A model generated the notes under the pieces. The model searched no databases. It was not told the DNA's origin and was given only the letters and a program-made list of their open reading frames with translations. DNA of 64,000 nucleotides from Rotaria socialis. Lineage: Eukaryota > Rotifera > Eurotatoria > Philodinida > Philodinidae. This document shows positions 12,101 to 25,300 of the stretch, one piece after another; position 1 is the stretch's first letter; every line of letters starts with the position of its first letter. Made by a program: the position numbers and the translations under genes. The stretch covers positions 3,921 to 67,920 of the forward strand of contig CAJNYU010001129.1 in NCBI GenBank assembly GCA_905331475.1, in the 5' to 3' direction.

Positions 12101-15100
12101 ATGGTGTTTGTCCAATAACTTCAAAGCCTTTCATTACTATATCAATTTTATATGTAAATAGTGTTGCTGATGATGTTTGTTGATCTTTTTCCGGTCCATC
12201 ATCGTCATCATCATCATCATCATCATCATAATTATCTTCCGTATCTGTTGCATTAGTATTCATAAATTGTGATCCCGATGATGATGATGAACGTAGATTT
12301 TTATTTGTTCGGAAATGAAATTGATCGAATCCAGAAACTTTAGCAAGAATTTCATTGATTTCATGTATAATAACTTTCGAAACAAAAACTAATTGTGCAA
12401 GAAAATCAGCTGTTATGGTTATTTTAAGTATATCGATTTTGGTCAAAAGATTTAAATGACCTCTGGCTTTATTTTCTTGTTCTTGCTGAATTGAATAATT
12501 TCCATAGCAACGTATTTGCGGAAAATCGATTCGTACATGATTATCGGAACTAACCGTTGGCGGTTGTCGTTGATCATTATTGTTATTATTTAAAAAATGA
12601 AGCGCATGTTCATGTATAATAGCTGTAAAACGTGATGTCATACCGCCAATATTAGCAACACCTTCGACAACACCGATTTTATATTGTGCTTTTAATGTTG
12701 ATAGAAGCGTTGTAGAAAATGTCATTCCTTGACAATGAGCGGTTATGTGTGCTTCAAATATAGATCGTTTATTAGCTCCTGATGATGTACTATGTTGAGT
12801 GTCTATTGGGCGTGTATTGACAGTGGATGTTATGGTACTTTTACGACGTGGACCAAGACGTTTTTTAGTTGCTGTTCGTTCTAATGGTGTAGGCGTATTT
12901 TGTTCTTCTATGGTATCATTTAGATTCGTATTGTTCGATTCGATGTTTGCATTTGTTGTCGATGGTGCGGTAGGCATTTGCTGTGTATCATCGGGAAGAA
13001 ATTCTTGAACGTAGGATGTAATTAAACGGCCAGCCCGATTTACAAGATCATGAACTTCTTGTGGTCGTAGTGGAACATCCATGGCGATGGTACCGATGTT
13101 TGTTACACCGCTTAATGTGAGATTAATACCACGCGTTTGCAGTGATGTTAATGCTCGTGATTTACCAACGATGATATCAAGAACAGATATTTGTCGAGTT
13201 GTTGATGGTGCATTCGACGAAGTTGAATTGTTATTAGATAGATTTGCAACGGAGAGACTATCAGTAGATGTTGATAGGGTTTCTTTTAGAGAAAGCGATG
13301 TGGAACCGATTTGCACAATTAATGAACCATCGTATCTATATTAGAAAGCAAAGTTAGGGCCAATGAACGGAAAAGGTTGTTAAGATTTATCTAGGAAATC
13401 TTACTTTTTCGTATTTTGATTACGAGTTGTTGATGATATCGCTCGAAGTCTTTGTGATAAACTGACACTTCCTTGAACTTTCCCCATGCATCCGTCGACT
13501 TTTAAACCACCCAATGAAGCTGCATAGTAGATTTCATCGATAATCAACCAACCGAACGATGATAGTAAAAGTGTTTCACTTGGTACATTTGTTGAAACAT
13601 TTCGTGTTTGAGTTTGTAAATATTTGAATGATGCATTCGTATTTTGGTGTGGTAGATTTTCATTGGGTGGTTGTGAACCACTTCGTTGCTGTTTTCTTGA
13701 TGCTGTAGATACCGGTGGCTGAACTTGTTTGACTTCCGGTAGTGTTCCATAAATTGCTACAAGTTCACGCAGTTTTTTCCAACATTGCCGTTCCGTATTA
13801 CTTAAATCGTCATCATCAAGATGAGCATCCATACGAAGTAGATTCGGTTGAAACGATTTTATAACGAGATTTTGAATGCCACTATCAGGATGATCGGTTG
13901 TGGTATTTGATCGTATGACATCATTGATTAATTCAGCTGACTGTTGTTGTTGAGTTGGATTTGTATCAGATTTTGTTATCTCATCGATACCTGTGTATTC
14001 AAGTGCGTTACCAACAACAGTATAAAATTGATAAACAAGACGAATAAATGATAGATTAACTTCTTGTTGTACACGTTGTACGCGTATGCCAGCTTGAACG
14101 TTAGCTGAATGTAATTGATCATGTTCAAGAGATTGTCGACAGACACTTTGAATATTTAAATTTGTTACCGAGAGTATTGATAATTCATTAGATGTATTAA
14201 ATATTGACGAGCGAAGATGTGGTAAACGAAACTGAACGGTTGTTGGCGGTGACGATGGCGGATGATTTGTGGATAATTGAGATTCAGCTGTTGGTTCATT
14301 GGGCAAAATTTTAACGTCGAATCGTTTGATGTGTGCTGATGCAAGAACTTTTTGGCCGAGCTTTTCAAATAACGGTTCAATCGACGATGTTACTGATAGT
14401 TGAACACCGGCATATTCAAGTAAAATTTTAAATAATTGTTCAACTGGACCCGCAAATTCCGGTCCAACATCAGTGTAATAAGTTGTTTCATTGAATGAAT
14501 CATCGTGACGATGAGTGGGATTACATTCGAAATCAGATTCATCCAGGCCAACGCTAAGGCGTTTATAACCATTTGCATTATTTACATTGACTGTCGGTTC
14601 AAAACGTCGCATAGCATCACCTTTTAATATCAAGAAAAAAATACCGAATTAAGAATTTTCTTATGATGTGAATCTTTCTTTAATATTTTGTGAAAAAGAA
14701 AAAAAAGGAAGCGTAAAAGTCATGCACATGCATCTATTGAGTTTTTAATTATTTAATACATATACAACATTGGTCGAAAATAGTTGTTTAGAAATCGCCT
14801 GGCCAAGTTGATGTGCATGAGCATTAGCATATAGTTATTTTGATTTTTAATCCATTGATTATGTCCGTTAAATTCGTCATCGATCTTACCTTCTTCGAAT
14901 GCTACATTTATATGACCTGCAGGTGGGACTATAATAATTTAGATATACATATGTGTCTATTCATTATCTCATCATTACATATATAGAGAATTTAACAATA
15001 GGAAAGAAATAAAAACAGCAATCACAAGTGAGAGTGAATTTTTTCTGAGAACTTGATATTTCGCCCGAAAAATGTTTTAAAGGAGACTTTTAAAAAATGG

Positions 15101-17764
15101 CTGTAGTTTCCGTTTAGATGCAAATTCAAATCGAAAAGAGTTGAGAATGCATCGATTATTAGATCTTGTGCATTATTCCATTTGTGCAAACGAATTGCAC
15201 ATTAACAAACTAACAAGAGTTTTTTGTTTCGATGAAAAATCATACGTCAGTGTGCCATAGGAAAATAATTACAGTCTACGGATACTAACGTGAACAAGCA
15301 TGCAACAGGATAATATCACACGATCAATTTTCAATAGATAACAATCAGTGGAACACTTTTTCGTTTTTCCGCTAAATCGTATCATTATCTTTTTCTCATT
15401 TAAATTTGCACTTTTTTCATGCATTTTTATAATCAGACTACCAACCACTGATAATACGAAAAAAATGTTCACATATCTCGTTCTAATTTAAATCACCACT
15501 CTCACAAACCGATAGACAAAAGCTGAAAATAAAAACTTCAATATATCAATCCTACCGTGTGGTATTTTTTCTCGGGAAGCTACTCGTATAAAAGAAAACA
15601 AACATTTTCAATCAGCTTTTTCAAAAACAATAGAAACAAGAAACACTTGTTTGTAGTTCTAACCAAATAAAAAACCGAATAACCAAATCTTACCGAGAAA
15701 GCCTGATGCACGTCGATGGTCTCGATTTGGCGTTGGGTCATTGTGATCATTGTCCATTTCAATGAATGTTTCTCTATTATTCACATTCAATCGAGGATTT
15801 TGTACTGTCATACGTCGTCGAACAGTTGTACCGTTGACTATGAAAGTCTCTAAGCCATCTTGTTGCTGTTTATTTGCTGGTGCTAATGAATGACGGGGAT
15901 GTGCTATAACAAATTCATGTCCCATGAAACGTTGAACACGATCAACCATTGTTGGCGCCCGTACGACTGCTGGTGGTTGTTCTTGATCATTACTATTTGT
16001 CATTAGAATAATATTAATGGGCGATGTTGTTGTTGTTGCTGATGACGATGATGGCTGAGAGATATTTTTATTTGGTTGCTGTTTAATAGTCTGAGCCCAA
16101 CCACGACATGCTTCGCGTATGCCTTGTTTGAGAATTTGTAATTCAGGTATAAGATTGGGCTGTAGATTAATATGAATTTGTCTATTTTTATTGAAATGTT
16201 TTCGAAGTTCACTAACAAGTTGACAAACCGGATGTGCAAGAAGATATTTTGTTTTCGGTGTGAATAATTCATATAATTTACTCTGTGATAATGTGGATGA
16301 TGGGGTTGTTTCAATCAGGAAATAGGCTAGAATAGCATCAACTCGTTTTTCACGTTTACGAAGAAAATGTTCCATTGGCTCTTGTATACGATTAATAACA
16401 CAAAACCAACCAAGAACAGTCGGCGATAATGTTGATAGAAAATTCCAATCGTAACGTGTGTAAGAAAAGAGCTTTTTCGGTGTTGGAAGTTGTTGATTAT
16501 TTGTCGTTGTATTTGCACGTGGGCGCTTGGAAGAGTTCGATGGTGAATGTGTATGATGTGGAGGTTCAGGAAAGGATATCCATACATGATCAATAGATCC
16601 GTCGAATATACTGCTTGACGATTGTATTGGAACGAGTGAAGATGCTGCGGTAGGTTGAACCGTTGCTGATGGTGATTGAAGTATTGGCTAAATATTTGTG
16701 AAATTAGTATGTTGGTGATTTTTATTTCCACTACAGTGCATATTAGTAAAAGAAAAAGCTAGACATTCAGGCCGGGTACCCAACGTGATAAACTAGGATG
16801 GGAATTAGTGTATGCCTACCTAGTTGAGACCAATGCTTGTAGAACTTGTCTGTGCACAGCTAAGGATGATGACTTAAGATACAAGCGAATTCAAGATTTC
16901 TGTTTTCAGAAAAGTAAAGATTTAACATGTTAGTGCACTAAACTCATGGGTTATGAACAAATCTTAAGGTCTACATTTCAAGAATACGAACAAAATTGTT
17001 CGCCTAGGGTCGAGAAAAAAATTATATAACTAGCTAAATCTTTCAATTTACTTCGGCGGATTGTTTTCTTTTTGATTTGTGCTTTGTTGCAGCTCTTGTT
17101 GTTTGTGTTTCATCAATCTGTGTCATAGTTGGTGATATAAGTTTTCTTTGCTGCTGCTGTTTTGCTGCATTATTAATTAATTTAAAACATAGCCGTTGTA
17201 AACCAAATTCATTCATAACAAAACCAAAATTTTTTCGATTATCTCCTATTGGTAGATGCGTTTGAATTTCTGTTGATAGACGAAATTGTAAGCGGCAACG
17301 TTGCGATTGTATAGCATGAATATTGACATTTTCAATTGAAGAAAAATCATTTTCAAAACGACGAAATTGGCCTGTGATTGATTGAATCTTAAAAACACCA
17401 GCCGTTGATTGATCACGTTTAGATAGAATTGTTTCCATTTGAATTTGTTTACATGAAAGTGCAAATAATGACATTGTTACAATGTCAACTGGTGTTCGTA
17501 ATTCAGTTAATTGAACATTATCTTCAGCTAAACCAGCTTGTAATAGGCAAACATTTATTTTCGGTAAAAGTAAGGAAATTTTTGTTGCTGACAAATCATA
17601 GGATGGTATGGAAGGACTGGATTGTGTTTGCGCTTGAAAATGAAGACCATCAAGAATAGATATTGGATGTATATCAAATGTTTTCCATTTTTCAATATAA
17701 GTTGTTAAACATTCAAGCATAAGTGGTGTTAAAAGTACATTAAATGCTCCAATAAACCGAAGAC
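6157..17764 (-). CDS. BLTP1: BLTP1 (KIAA1109/Tweek), 3' part of a disrupted copy
   Basis: This is the C-terminal two thirds of the bridge-like lipid transfer protein, which family members use to channel phospholipids at ER contact sites. Exons read by hand, 5' to 3': 17764-17052 (continues the exon split by the transposon), 16687-15694, 14928-14890, 14620-13405, 13335-11883, 11701-10801, 10734-10611, 10134-10049, 9697-9623, 9557-8997, 8919-8003, 7877-7284, 7228-7052, 6920-6777, 6717-6604, 6551-6157. Conserved landmarks include NVLLTPLMLECL, YDWNFLSTLSPTV, FYWQPGAIDKGILFWLNYKN, RSLARRLFLGD, MRMSNVMGKVEW, MITRSTTPDIIKMAMKL, INEWFNYA and the C-terminal ADYILQKLGFRHARLTIPKW. All occur in the order known for animal BLTP1. 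Poly-Gln (near 9330) and an acidic Asp run (near 12200) lie between the conserved blocks. An in-frame TAA at 7360-7362 interrupts exon 7877-7284. Confidence 0.93.
7360..7362 (-). other. BLTP1: In-frame premature stop in BLTP1
   Basis: The frame reads VVFHGLNF, TAA, SRQWALFSLNEP. The animal BLTP1 family continues here as FHGPNFRSKSWALF, so the stop sits where an Arg is expected and homology continues without a gap on both sides. No GT-AG pair nearby could remove it. If the base calls are right, this copy would lose roughly the last 330 residues, including the conserved QKLGF-H-AR C-terminal block. Confidence 0.75.
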
Positions 17765-17768
17765 ATAC
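17765..17768. repeat. Left 4-bp target site duplication (ATAC)
   Basis: ATAC directly abuts the left inverted repeat and matches 33915-33918. Keeping one copy and removing the element joins the BLTP1 frame on both sides. Confidence 0.85.
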
Positions 17769-17781
17769 CGGCATAACCAGC
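17769..17781 (+). repeat. Left terminal inverted repeat
   Basis: CGGCATAACCAGC matches 13 of 13 bases with the reverse complement of 33902-33914. One step outwards both flanks read A-C/T, and beyond the 13 bases the inner sequences diverge at once. Confidence 0.85.
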
Positions 17782-17967
17782 CAGCGGTCACCCTCATGCG
17801 AGGAAGGTTCGACTTCAAAAGTCAGCAAAACTAAGCATATCATTGAAAAGAGCACTAACGATAATGTATAAAACAGATGTCGCCAGTCTTTCAATACTCG
17901 ACTATGAACTAACGCTAACGTTACTTTCTTATCCAATGAAATGGGTTAAGATAAGCTACATTCACAC

Positions 17968-17991
17968 GCTACATACAATAGTGTATGTAGC
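17968..17991. repeat. Perfect 10-bp hairpin in left arm
   Basis: GCTACATACA and its exact complement TGTATGTAGC are separated by ATAG. The hairpin is 200 bases inside the left end of the element and could be a structural or protein-binding site; nothing else supports a function. Confidence 0.4.
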
Positions 17992-20900
17992 ATATCCTTT
18001 CTTATTTACACCAATCAGATTACATTCCATGATATACCTAATACTTTCCATTAATCATTTTGTTTTTGACGACTACATCGTATTGATATGATATTCGTGC
18101 AAATGTACTACATGAGGTGAACCTAACACAAGTGTCTGAATTTTATATTGTGTGACGCAGTTTTCACAAAAAGATTTTAAAATCAACAATCTATATAAAT
18201 AATTGTAGTTATATTGATGCTATACAAGAATGATACCTGTGATTAAACTAAAATTGATCATTTTGTCTTTTTTTCTAGGTGCTAATGATACTTTTGATTT
18301 GAAGTGAAAGGTATAGCATATCTTTCATTTGACTTTTAATCATCCACAGTTCAAAAATATAATTTTAGCACACAAAAATTCTAACGAAACAAATAGTAAA
18401 GTAAAAATAAAGATTATTTGATAGTCACGAACAGGCGAAAGGCAATTTAAGATAATTTGAACATTTATTTCAAATAACCCAAATAAACTCACTTTGTTTT
18501 AACAATGTACGTTGTTATATCTCTCTCTACTATTGCGTTAGCATAACGGATGCTGAAAATATCGTTAAGTTCATAAAAGTTCAATAGATATTTTGAATCG
18601 TTGGAAATATACCCTATTGGATATTAAGTTTTGTTTTAGGTATCATTTCTTGAATAGTAAATGTTATTTTGGATTATTATGTGGAGTATTCACGAAGAAC
18701 ATCAACCAATGTATAGAGAATTATAAAACATATTTACTAATAAATTAAAAATTATACATCCTGAAAAGCAGCATTGAAAATGTGGGATTAATTAATGTGC
18801 ACATGTAAAAGTCTTGTATATATATATATATATATAATTTTATCCTAAATGTATTCATTTGCATACTATATGTACTGTAGATTGATACTCGTCATGATAG
18901 AAACTGTGTTAGCGTTGAAAATCTTTGGTAAAATTAGCAAGATTGATAAATTGAGTTTTATATAATAGCATAAATCTATATGTTACATTAAAGAGTATTC
19001 AAGGAACGCAATAACCTCGCTTGTTTACATGTAATCATTTAGTTTCAAAACCTTCTAAACAGGCTTTTCAAACAACTTAGATGAGAACAAAATAGTTAGT
19101 TGATCACAACAGTGTACACAGAGCTGTCAAATATATCATACTCCGTACCCCGAAAATTTTCGTATATCTTGGATACACGTTTCGTACCTTATTTAGCTTT
19201 TGGAATCTTTACTGCAATATACTATTATAGTCATATGACGAAAAGATGGATCTACAATTCGAAGTCAATGTTGACTGTAACTATAGCTGCTGAATTAAAA
19301 ATAAGATTGAACTGTATACGATGAAATGATACGAGTGTTTCACATCTATTCAACGTGAACTTGCATTTGTAAGATGTGCTCGATGATCAGAGAAGTTCTT
19401 CAGTCATATAAGAAACCATGTTGTAGCTGAATCGACATTTAGAATGTCTTTATATCAAATTTTTATTTCTTTTATTGAGTAGGTCATTTGTAAGATCAAA
19501 GTTAAACTTAGAAAGTATTTTTTTTGTGAACAAATGAAATGAATGAGAAAGTTGCTATCTAATAGAATAAAATTGGGCAGAATGTTGTTGTCTGAAAATG
19601 AAATTTGATTTGAGTAACTTTACCAACAAATTATTCTATTTCACAAGGGCAACTGTGCACCTCAACGATGCATACGATTATAGAAATATTTCTATCTCAT
19701 TTGTATTGAATATTTGACAATTAAGATTTGACAGCTCTAACAGAATGCAAATAAGTATGGCATATTCTATTGACTAAACTTTTTGATAAAATATGATTAA
19801 ATTGTTCATCTATGTCACATGGGCTTTTTCTTTCTGTTTCTGTATGACTTAGATACATATACATATATATTCGTTTCTGTTTCTCTCGCATACACATTTT
19901 TTATCGAATACACACATTTACTGTAGACTTGTCTCCTTGTATCTCAACAAGTGCCTTCCTATTATGCTTTTTTAACATTTTTTTGTAACTTATTACTATT
20001 TAATATGTAGACACATTATATGATATTGGGTTTTTAGATTATCATGACCATTTTGTAATTAGAATATCAGCTGATGCGAGACAAAAGAACAATTTTTGAA
20101 TGCACATCTGTGCTTTGACTTGATGATGTTTTTTGACTTGGAACACTAATTAATGATTTTTATCATTGTATCATATAAAATAAAATAATATTTTGAACAA
20201 GTCCTAGAACAAAATTGGAGTATTATCAGTAAATAACTATCTTAAATTTCATTTTTTTCTAAATTCAGATTGATTATTCAAACAAGAGAAATAAAAAGAA
20301 AGTTTTTACATTCATATGTCTTGTGAGATTCATGTACTTATACGTTTTTTGTTTCAATGATATTTCAATTTTGAATACTTCTGATTAACTTTTGTGTTAC
20401 AGGCCTAGCTTTTGTCTCCAACTGCCATGCTTACATATATCATACTTCTTTTTGTTAACTACGCTCAATAGAAATAACAACTAATTTCTAGACTACGAAA
20501 TATTACAACCATGTTAAAGATGTTTTCAAAAACAAATAGTTTTCACTGAAGCTATTATTAATAGCTTAGAACAAAATAATTTTATTTAGGCAATACAGAT
20601 AACTGCAGAGTACAGCAAAACTGAAAATGTTATTCTATCTTTCTTTTTCATTTGAAAATTCAAAGAAACAGCAAGACAGAATCTATTGTACCATATCAAT
20701 TGTTTCACATCAAGCAAATACATCCTAGCAAATATATAAAGCAATGTTTTGATCATCCATGACTAGCTTGATATATTCAATTGACTTAAATTCAAAACTC
20801 AAACAATAATAAAACAATTAACAACTGAAAATAAAAGACATCGCGTTGTTTATTTGAAGAGCTGAGTCTCATGGACATTTAAATTTATAAATCAATAAAC

Positions 20901-22343
20901 AGTGATTAGCATGAAATTTAATAATGAATTGCATAGAATGGCATGTTTTGTTTTCATACATATTCCATATATGCCGTTTTTCTTCATATAACATCAATTA
21001 TGTTCGTGGATATCAACGTACAGTTTTAGTACGATTTTTTTGTTGACTATGAATTAAGTATTCCTTAAGCTAACACTTCTGCTCATTGAATATCTGATGA
21101 AATAAAAAAATAGCTTACTAGCCATTTTATAGAATCTACTAGATCGAAATAAAAATGATTATATTTGTATTGCATAATGCTCTGTTCTATTATCTGACAG
21201 TATCGATTGTTGCAGAATGGTATAACAGAACACAACGAAACAAAAGGGATCGTGTACTCTTCATTCTTATTCAACCATAACACAACTAGATAAATCAATT
21301 GCTCTACTAAAAATTGAAAGAATTTACTACGGGAGAACTCCATCACTTGATATAGAATCTCCTAATATGGTGTAAGTAATATTGCATGGCTAATAAAATG
21401 CTTTCATTGAATTTTTTCATAATGAATAAAACTAAATTTGTGATATTCAAGTTTTTGTAGTGAAGTTATATGTTTTGGTTTATTTACATGTCTATCATTT
21501 ATTGAAACAATCGCTTCATTTCGATTTAACCAGTGTAAACAGAACGTGCACGTGATCATTCGGACTTTTCTTTTAGTTACCCATAACGACAGACGTATAT
21601 CGCGTACATAAAAATATATCATGCGTCATGAACACATTATCGGAATGTTTTCATCGGGGATTCTATCTTGATCTTAGTGAAGACATTATTTTTATATCTA
21701 CAAGTTTTTGTAGGCCATATTTAACTTTTACAAAAGGTAATCTGAAATTATTTAGAGATATGAACCCGAAACTTATCTTGCAATATTGACTGATACAGCA
21801 GTTTACTACGAATTTATTAAATACAATATCCTCGACGTTATAATTACATTCAATTATCTCTTTGATAAGTATATTGATTCTCTATCAGAATAGTCGTTTA
21901 TTAAACAATATCGACTAGAAAAGTATTTCTAACAAATTATTTTCAGATTAAAAGCATCAATAGGAAAATACTCTTCTACGATTGTGTTATTAAAGGCTAC
22001 GCGAAGATAACTTTATGAATTTCAGATTAGTATGAACAATGACTTAATTATTCTTTTGCAACTATGAATCTAAGACAAACGTTGAAAACACTACTTGAAT
22101 AAAAAAAATATCATTAGCATGCTTGCTCATAAGATTAGGAGACATGTGTAAAGGTAGAGTATCTGACTATATATAGTTATTGCAATTTTTCAATATTTGT
22201 AATCTAAGTTTGTTTTAATATTTCTTGAAAAGAACAAAATAAATATTACATGCTGTGTATACTAAACTACTTGAATGTATTCATCTGTGATAGTCTATAT
22301 TGATATTAAATTTTTATTTCGGTTCATTTTAGATTATTGTTAA
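17992..22343. other. Left arm of the element, no gene seen
   Basis: About 4.4 kb of AT-rich sequence without a supported coding exon on either strand. A short TA run is at about 18815-18835. The sequence just before the USP gene (cggttcattttag, ending about 22332) looks like an intron acceptor, so part of this arm may be a long 5' UTR intron. It may also hold the promoter. Confidence 0.5.
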
Positions 22344-25300
22344 ATGGATGCTTGTTCAGAATGTTCTAGTCCTGATCGATCAACTAACGAAAATATTCGT
22401 AATGCTGAAAATATTGGTGTTACTGATGAAGACATGAAAGAACTCGAAAACCTTTTACCATGTGCTCAACGAACTATAACTGACCACGAGCTACACTTGA
22501 AAAAAGCCTGTCGCCAACTTTTACAGCATCCTTGTGGTGTTGTTTCAACTTTATCTTTAATGAAAAAAATCGATAGAGATGCAGCAAATTTACTTGTAGA
22601 AGAATGTTTATTACTTTTTACTGATGATTTATTTGAAGCTCATAGCCAACTCGATCCTGAGGGCTATATCAAATACATACCAAATACCATAGATTTAGTA
22701 TTTATTAGTCGTTTACTTCATTACGAAGTAGATCCTTCATTATATTTTCAAGATATTGATATTCCAGAAGTCTGGAAATCTTATATATCTAGCAATGGCA
22801 GGATCATCTTAGACTCCATGGTATTCTATCGAAAAATTCTACATTCAACACCACCATTGGAATTATTTACTGATGTACAATGTATGCAATATAAAAATAA
22901 TGACCAAAATAAGAATTTGTCTTTAACTTTGAATGCTGAATCGCAGGAAAAACGTGAGAGCAAGCTAAAACTACTTTATTGATATATTTCTAGTTTTGCT
23001 TTGTTTAGGAATAACAAGTATTATTGATGAATTTCCAAGGGATATATTTGATACAACACCATTAGAAAAACCATCTGATCTGCAAAATAATTCTGATTGT
23101 CTTCTTGTTAATTCAAAGCATCCTAATGTTTTTAGTAATAAGCCAACAATGAACTGGAATTCGTTACGAAACCGAATGATTGGTTTAAGAAACCAAGATA
23201 ATAAAACCTGCTATATTAATGCAGCTTTACAATGTTTGGGAAGCACACCTCCATTGACCGAATGGTTATTTGAACAAGTTGATAACTTAAATACATGTGA
23301 GTACCATCTATTACTAAGAAATAATTTTCAATAAGCATCTCAATGAAACTCAAAATACAATATATACAGTTTCAAATAAATAATCATATTTATAAAATTT
23401 AGTTATTTTTTAATTTTAGGTAGATTATCAAGTGAAAGAAAATTTTGTTCTATCTGTGAATTAACAAAAATCATCTTGTTAATTCATCCACCACCAAGAA
23501 ACAAATCTACTGAATCGAGTTGCGTCACTATTCCATCAGCCGACTCCATCAGAACTCATGTACATCTAATATCACGTATATTTAATGTGGGAGAACAAGA
23601 AGATGTGTGCGAATTTATGATTACATTGTTAGATCATTTTAATTGTTGTTTATCGTCACATTTATCAATACCATCTACTCTTCCTATGAAACCGACAATT
23701 ATTGATCAAATATTTAATATAAAACTTCTATCATCTGGAAAATGTCAGGCGTGTATGTACACTTTTAAAAAAGAAGAAATTACTAGTATGTTATTAATTG
23801 AAATAAATAATTACAACCATTTGACGGATGCTCTTGCACATTTCGTTAACCGAGAAGAAATAAATAACTTTAAATGTAGTAATTGTAACAAATTTGTAAC
23901 ACTTGATAAACGTATTACTATTAATGAATTATCACCAATATTAATTATCAATTTCAAACGTTTTACTGCTACATTTGATTCAATTGACAAACTTTTGCAT
24001 AAAGTAAATTATAATGAGTTGTTAAATGTTACTTCGTATATGACATCGGATTTATTTACCGCAAACGATAAAAGTCAAAATATAAATTCATCAACTAATA
24101 ATTTATACAAATTGTACGCCGTCATCAATCATATTGGTGATAATCTTAATAGTGGCCACTATTACTCGTATATTCGGTCATCTGGCAACCGTTGGTTTCT
24201 AGTTGATGATGCACACTGTCAACATGTATCATCAAATGAAGTTTTAAATCATCCAGAAGCTTTTATGCTATTTTATGCGAAAGTATGTCCTACGTCCATA
24301 CCAATGAATGAATCATTTCAACAAATACCACAAACATTAATGCCTTCAACACCAGAAAATAACATCGTTTTGAATTCTCCTTTTTTAAATTCTTCCGTAT
24401 GAATATAATTTTACCATATGCCTGGCCATCAAATAGTTTCTTTTAGGTTCCAGCACATTCAACACCTATAAATACATCAATTACATTACTGAACGAACAG
24501 CTATCCAGGAACAATTCTTTGATTGATATGATGACAATGATACCATTTGAGGATGGTTGGGCTCTTTTCAGTTGAAATTTATTTATGTTTATTTTTTCTA
24601 TTGTAGAAGAATTTCAAAATAAGGTTCGATCAAAGTTAAAAAATACCATGTCAGTAGTTAGCTCAAGAAAAAATACCATTTTAAATAATGAACCTATTCT
24701 TGGGCAAACAGAAAGTAGTATAACAATCGGTAATCAATGTTCAATTGATCGAATCGAAGAAAATCGAAAGAATTTTTATCATGTATCAAATAAAGGTATG
24801 AATGATGGTCCAATGTTATTGAATTTATTTATATTATTTGCATTGTTCTTCTACTTTAAAAGTACTACATCCATCAATATCTTCTAAAGAACTTTCATTT
24901 ATTTCAAATGAATCGAGTGATGATTCTATAGCTGAAGTGTCTGATGGTGAAGAAACACGAATGGGTACGTCAAATGAATGCATATATTATCATGATTTCC
25001 GTGTTGCTCACCATTCTTAACTCGTCTTAAAATAATTTTTTATAGATATACCAATGAGTAATTGGGTTTGGCTATTCCGTTAGCAAACTTCTTTACTCTC
25101 TCTCTCTCTCTCTCTCTCTCTTAATATCTTAGAGATAATCATTTAATTACTATATGAAGTATAATTAATAGCTAAGCATAAACCCCTTGGATATCATTTA
25201 TCAACGTTGATTTATTAGCCTGAATAATAGCTTATTTAATTGGATCGATAATTATCCCAAAATAAATGTAGCAATAACGTGAATTTCCACACAAAGATAT

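Noticed and set aside
17763..17766. ACAT as the target duplication
   Set aside because: It needs a mismatch in the inverted repeat and leaves BLTP1 out of frame; ATAC with perfect 13-bp repeats restores the frame.
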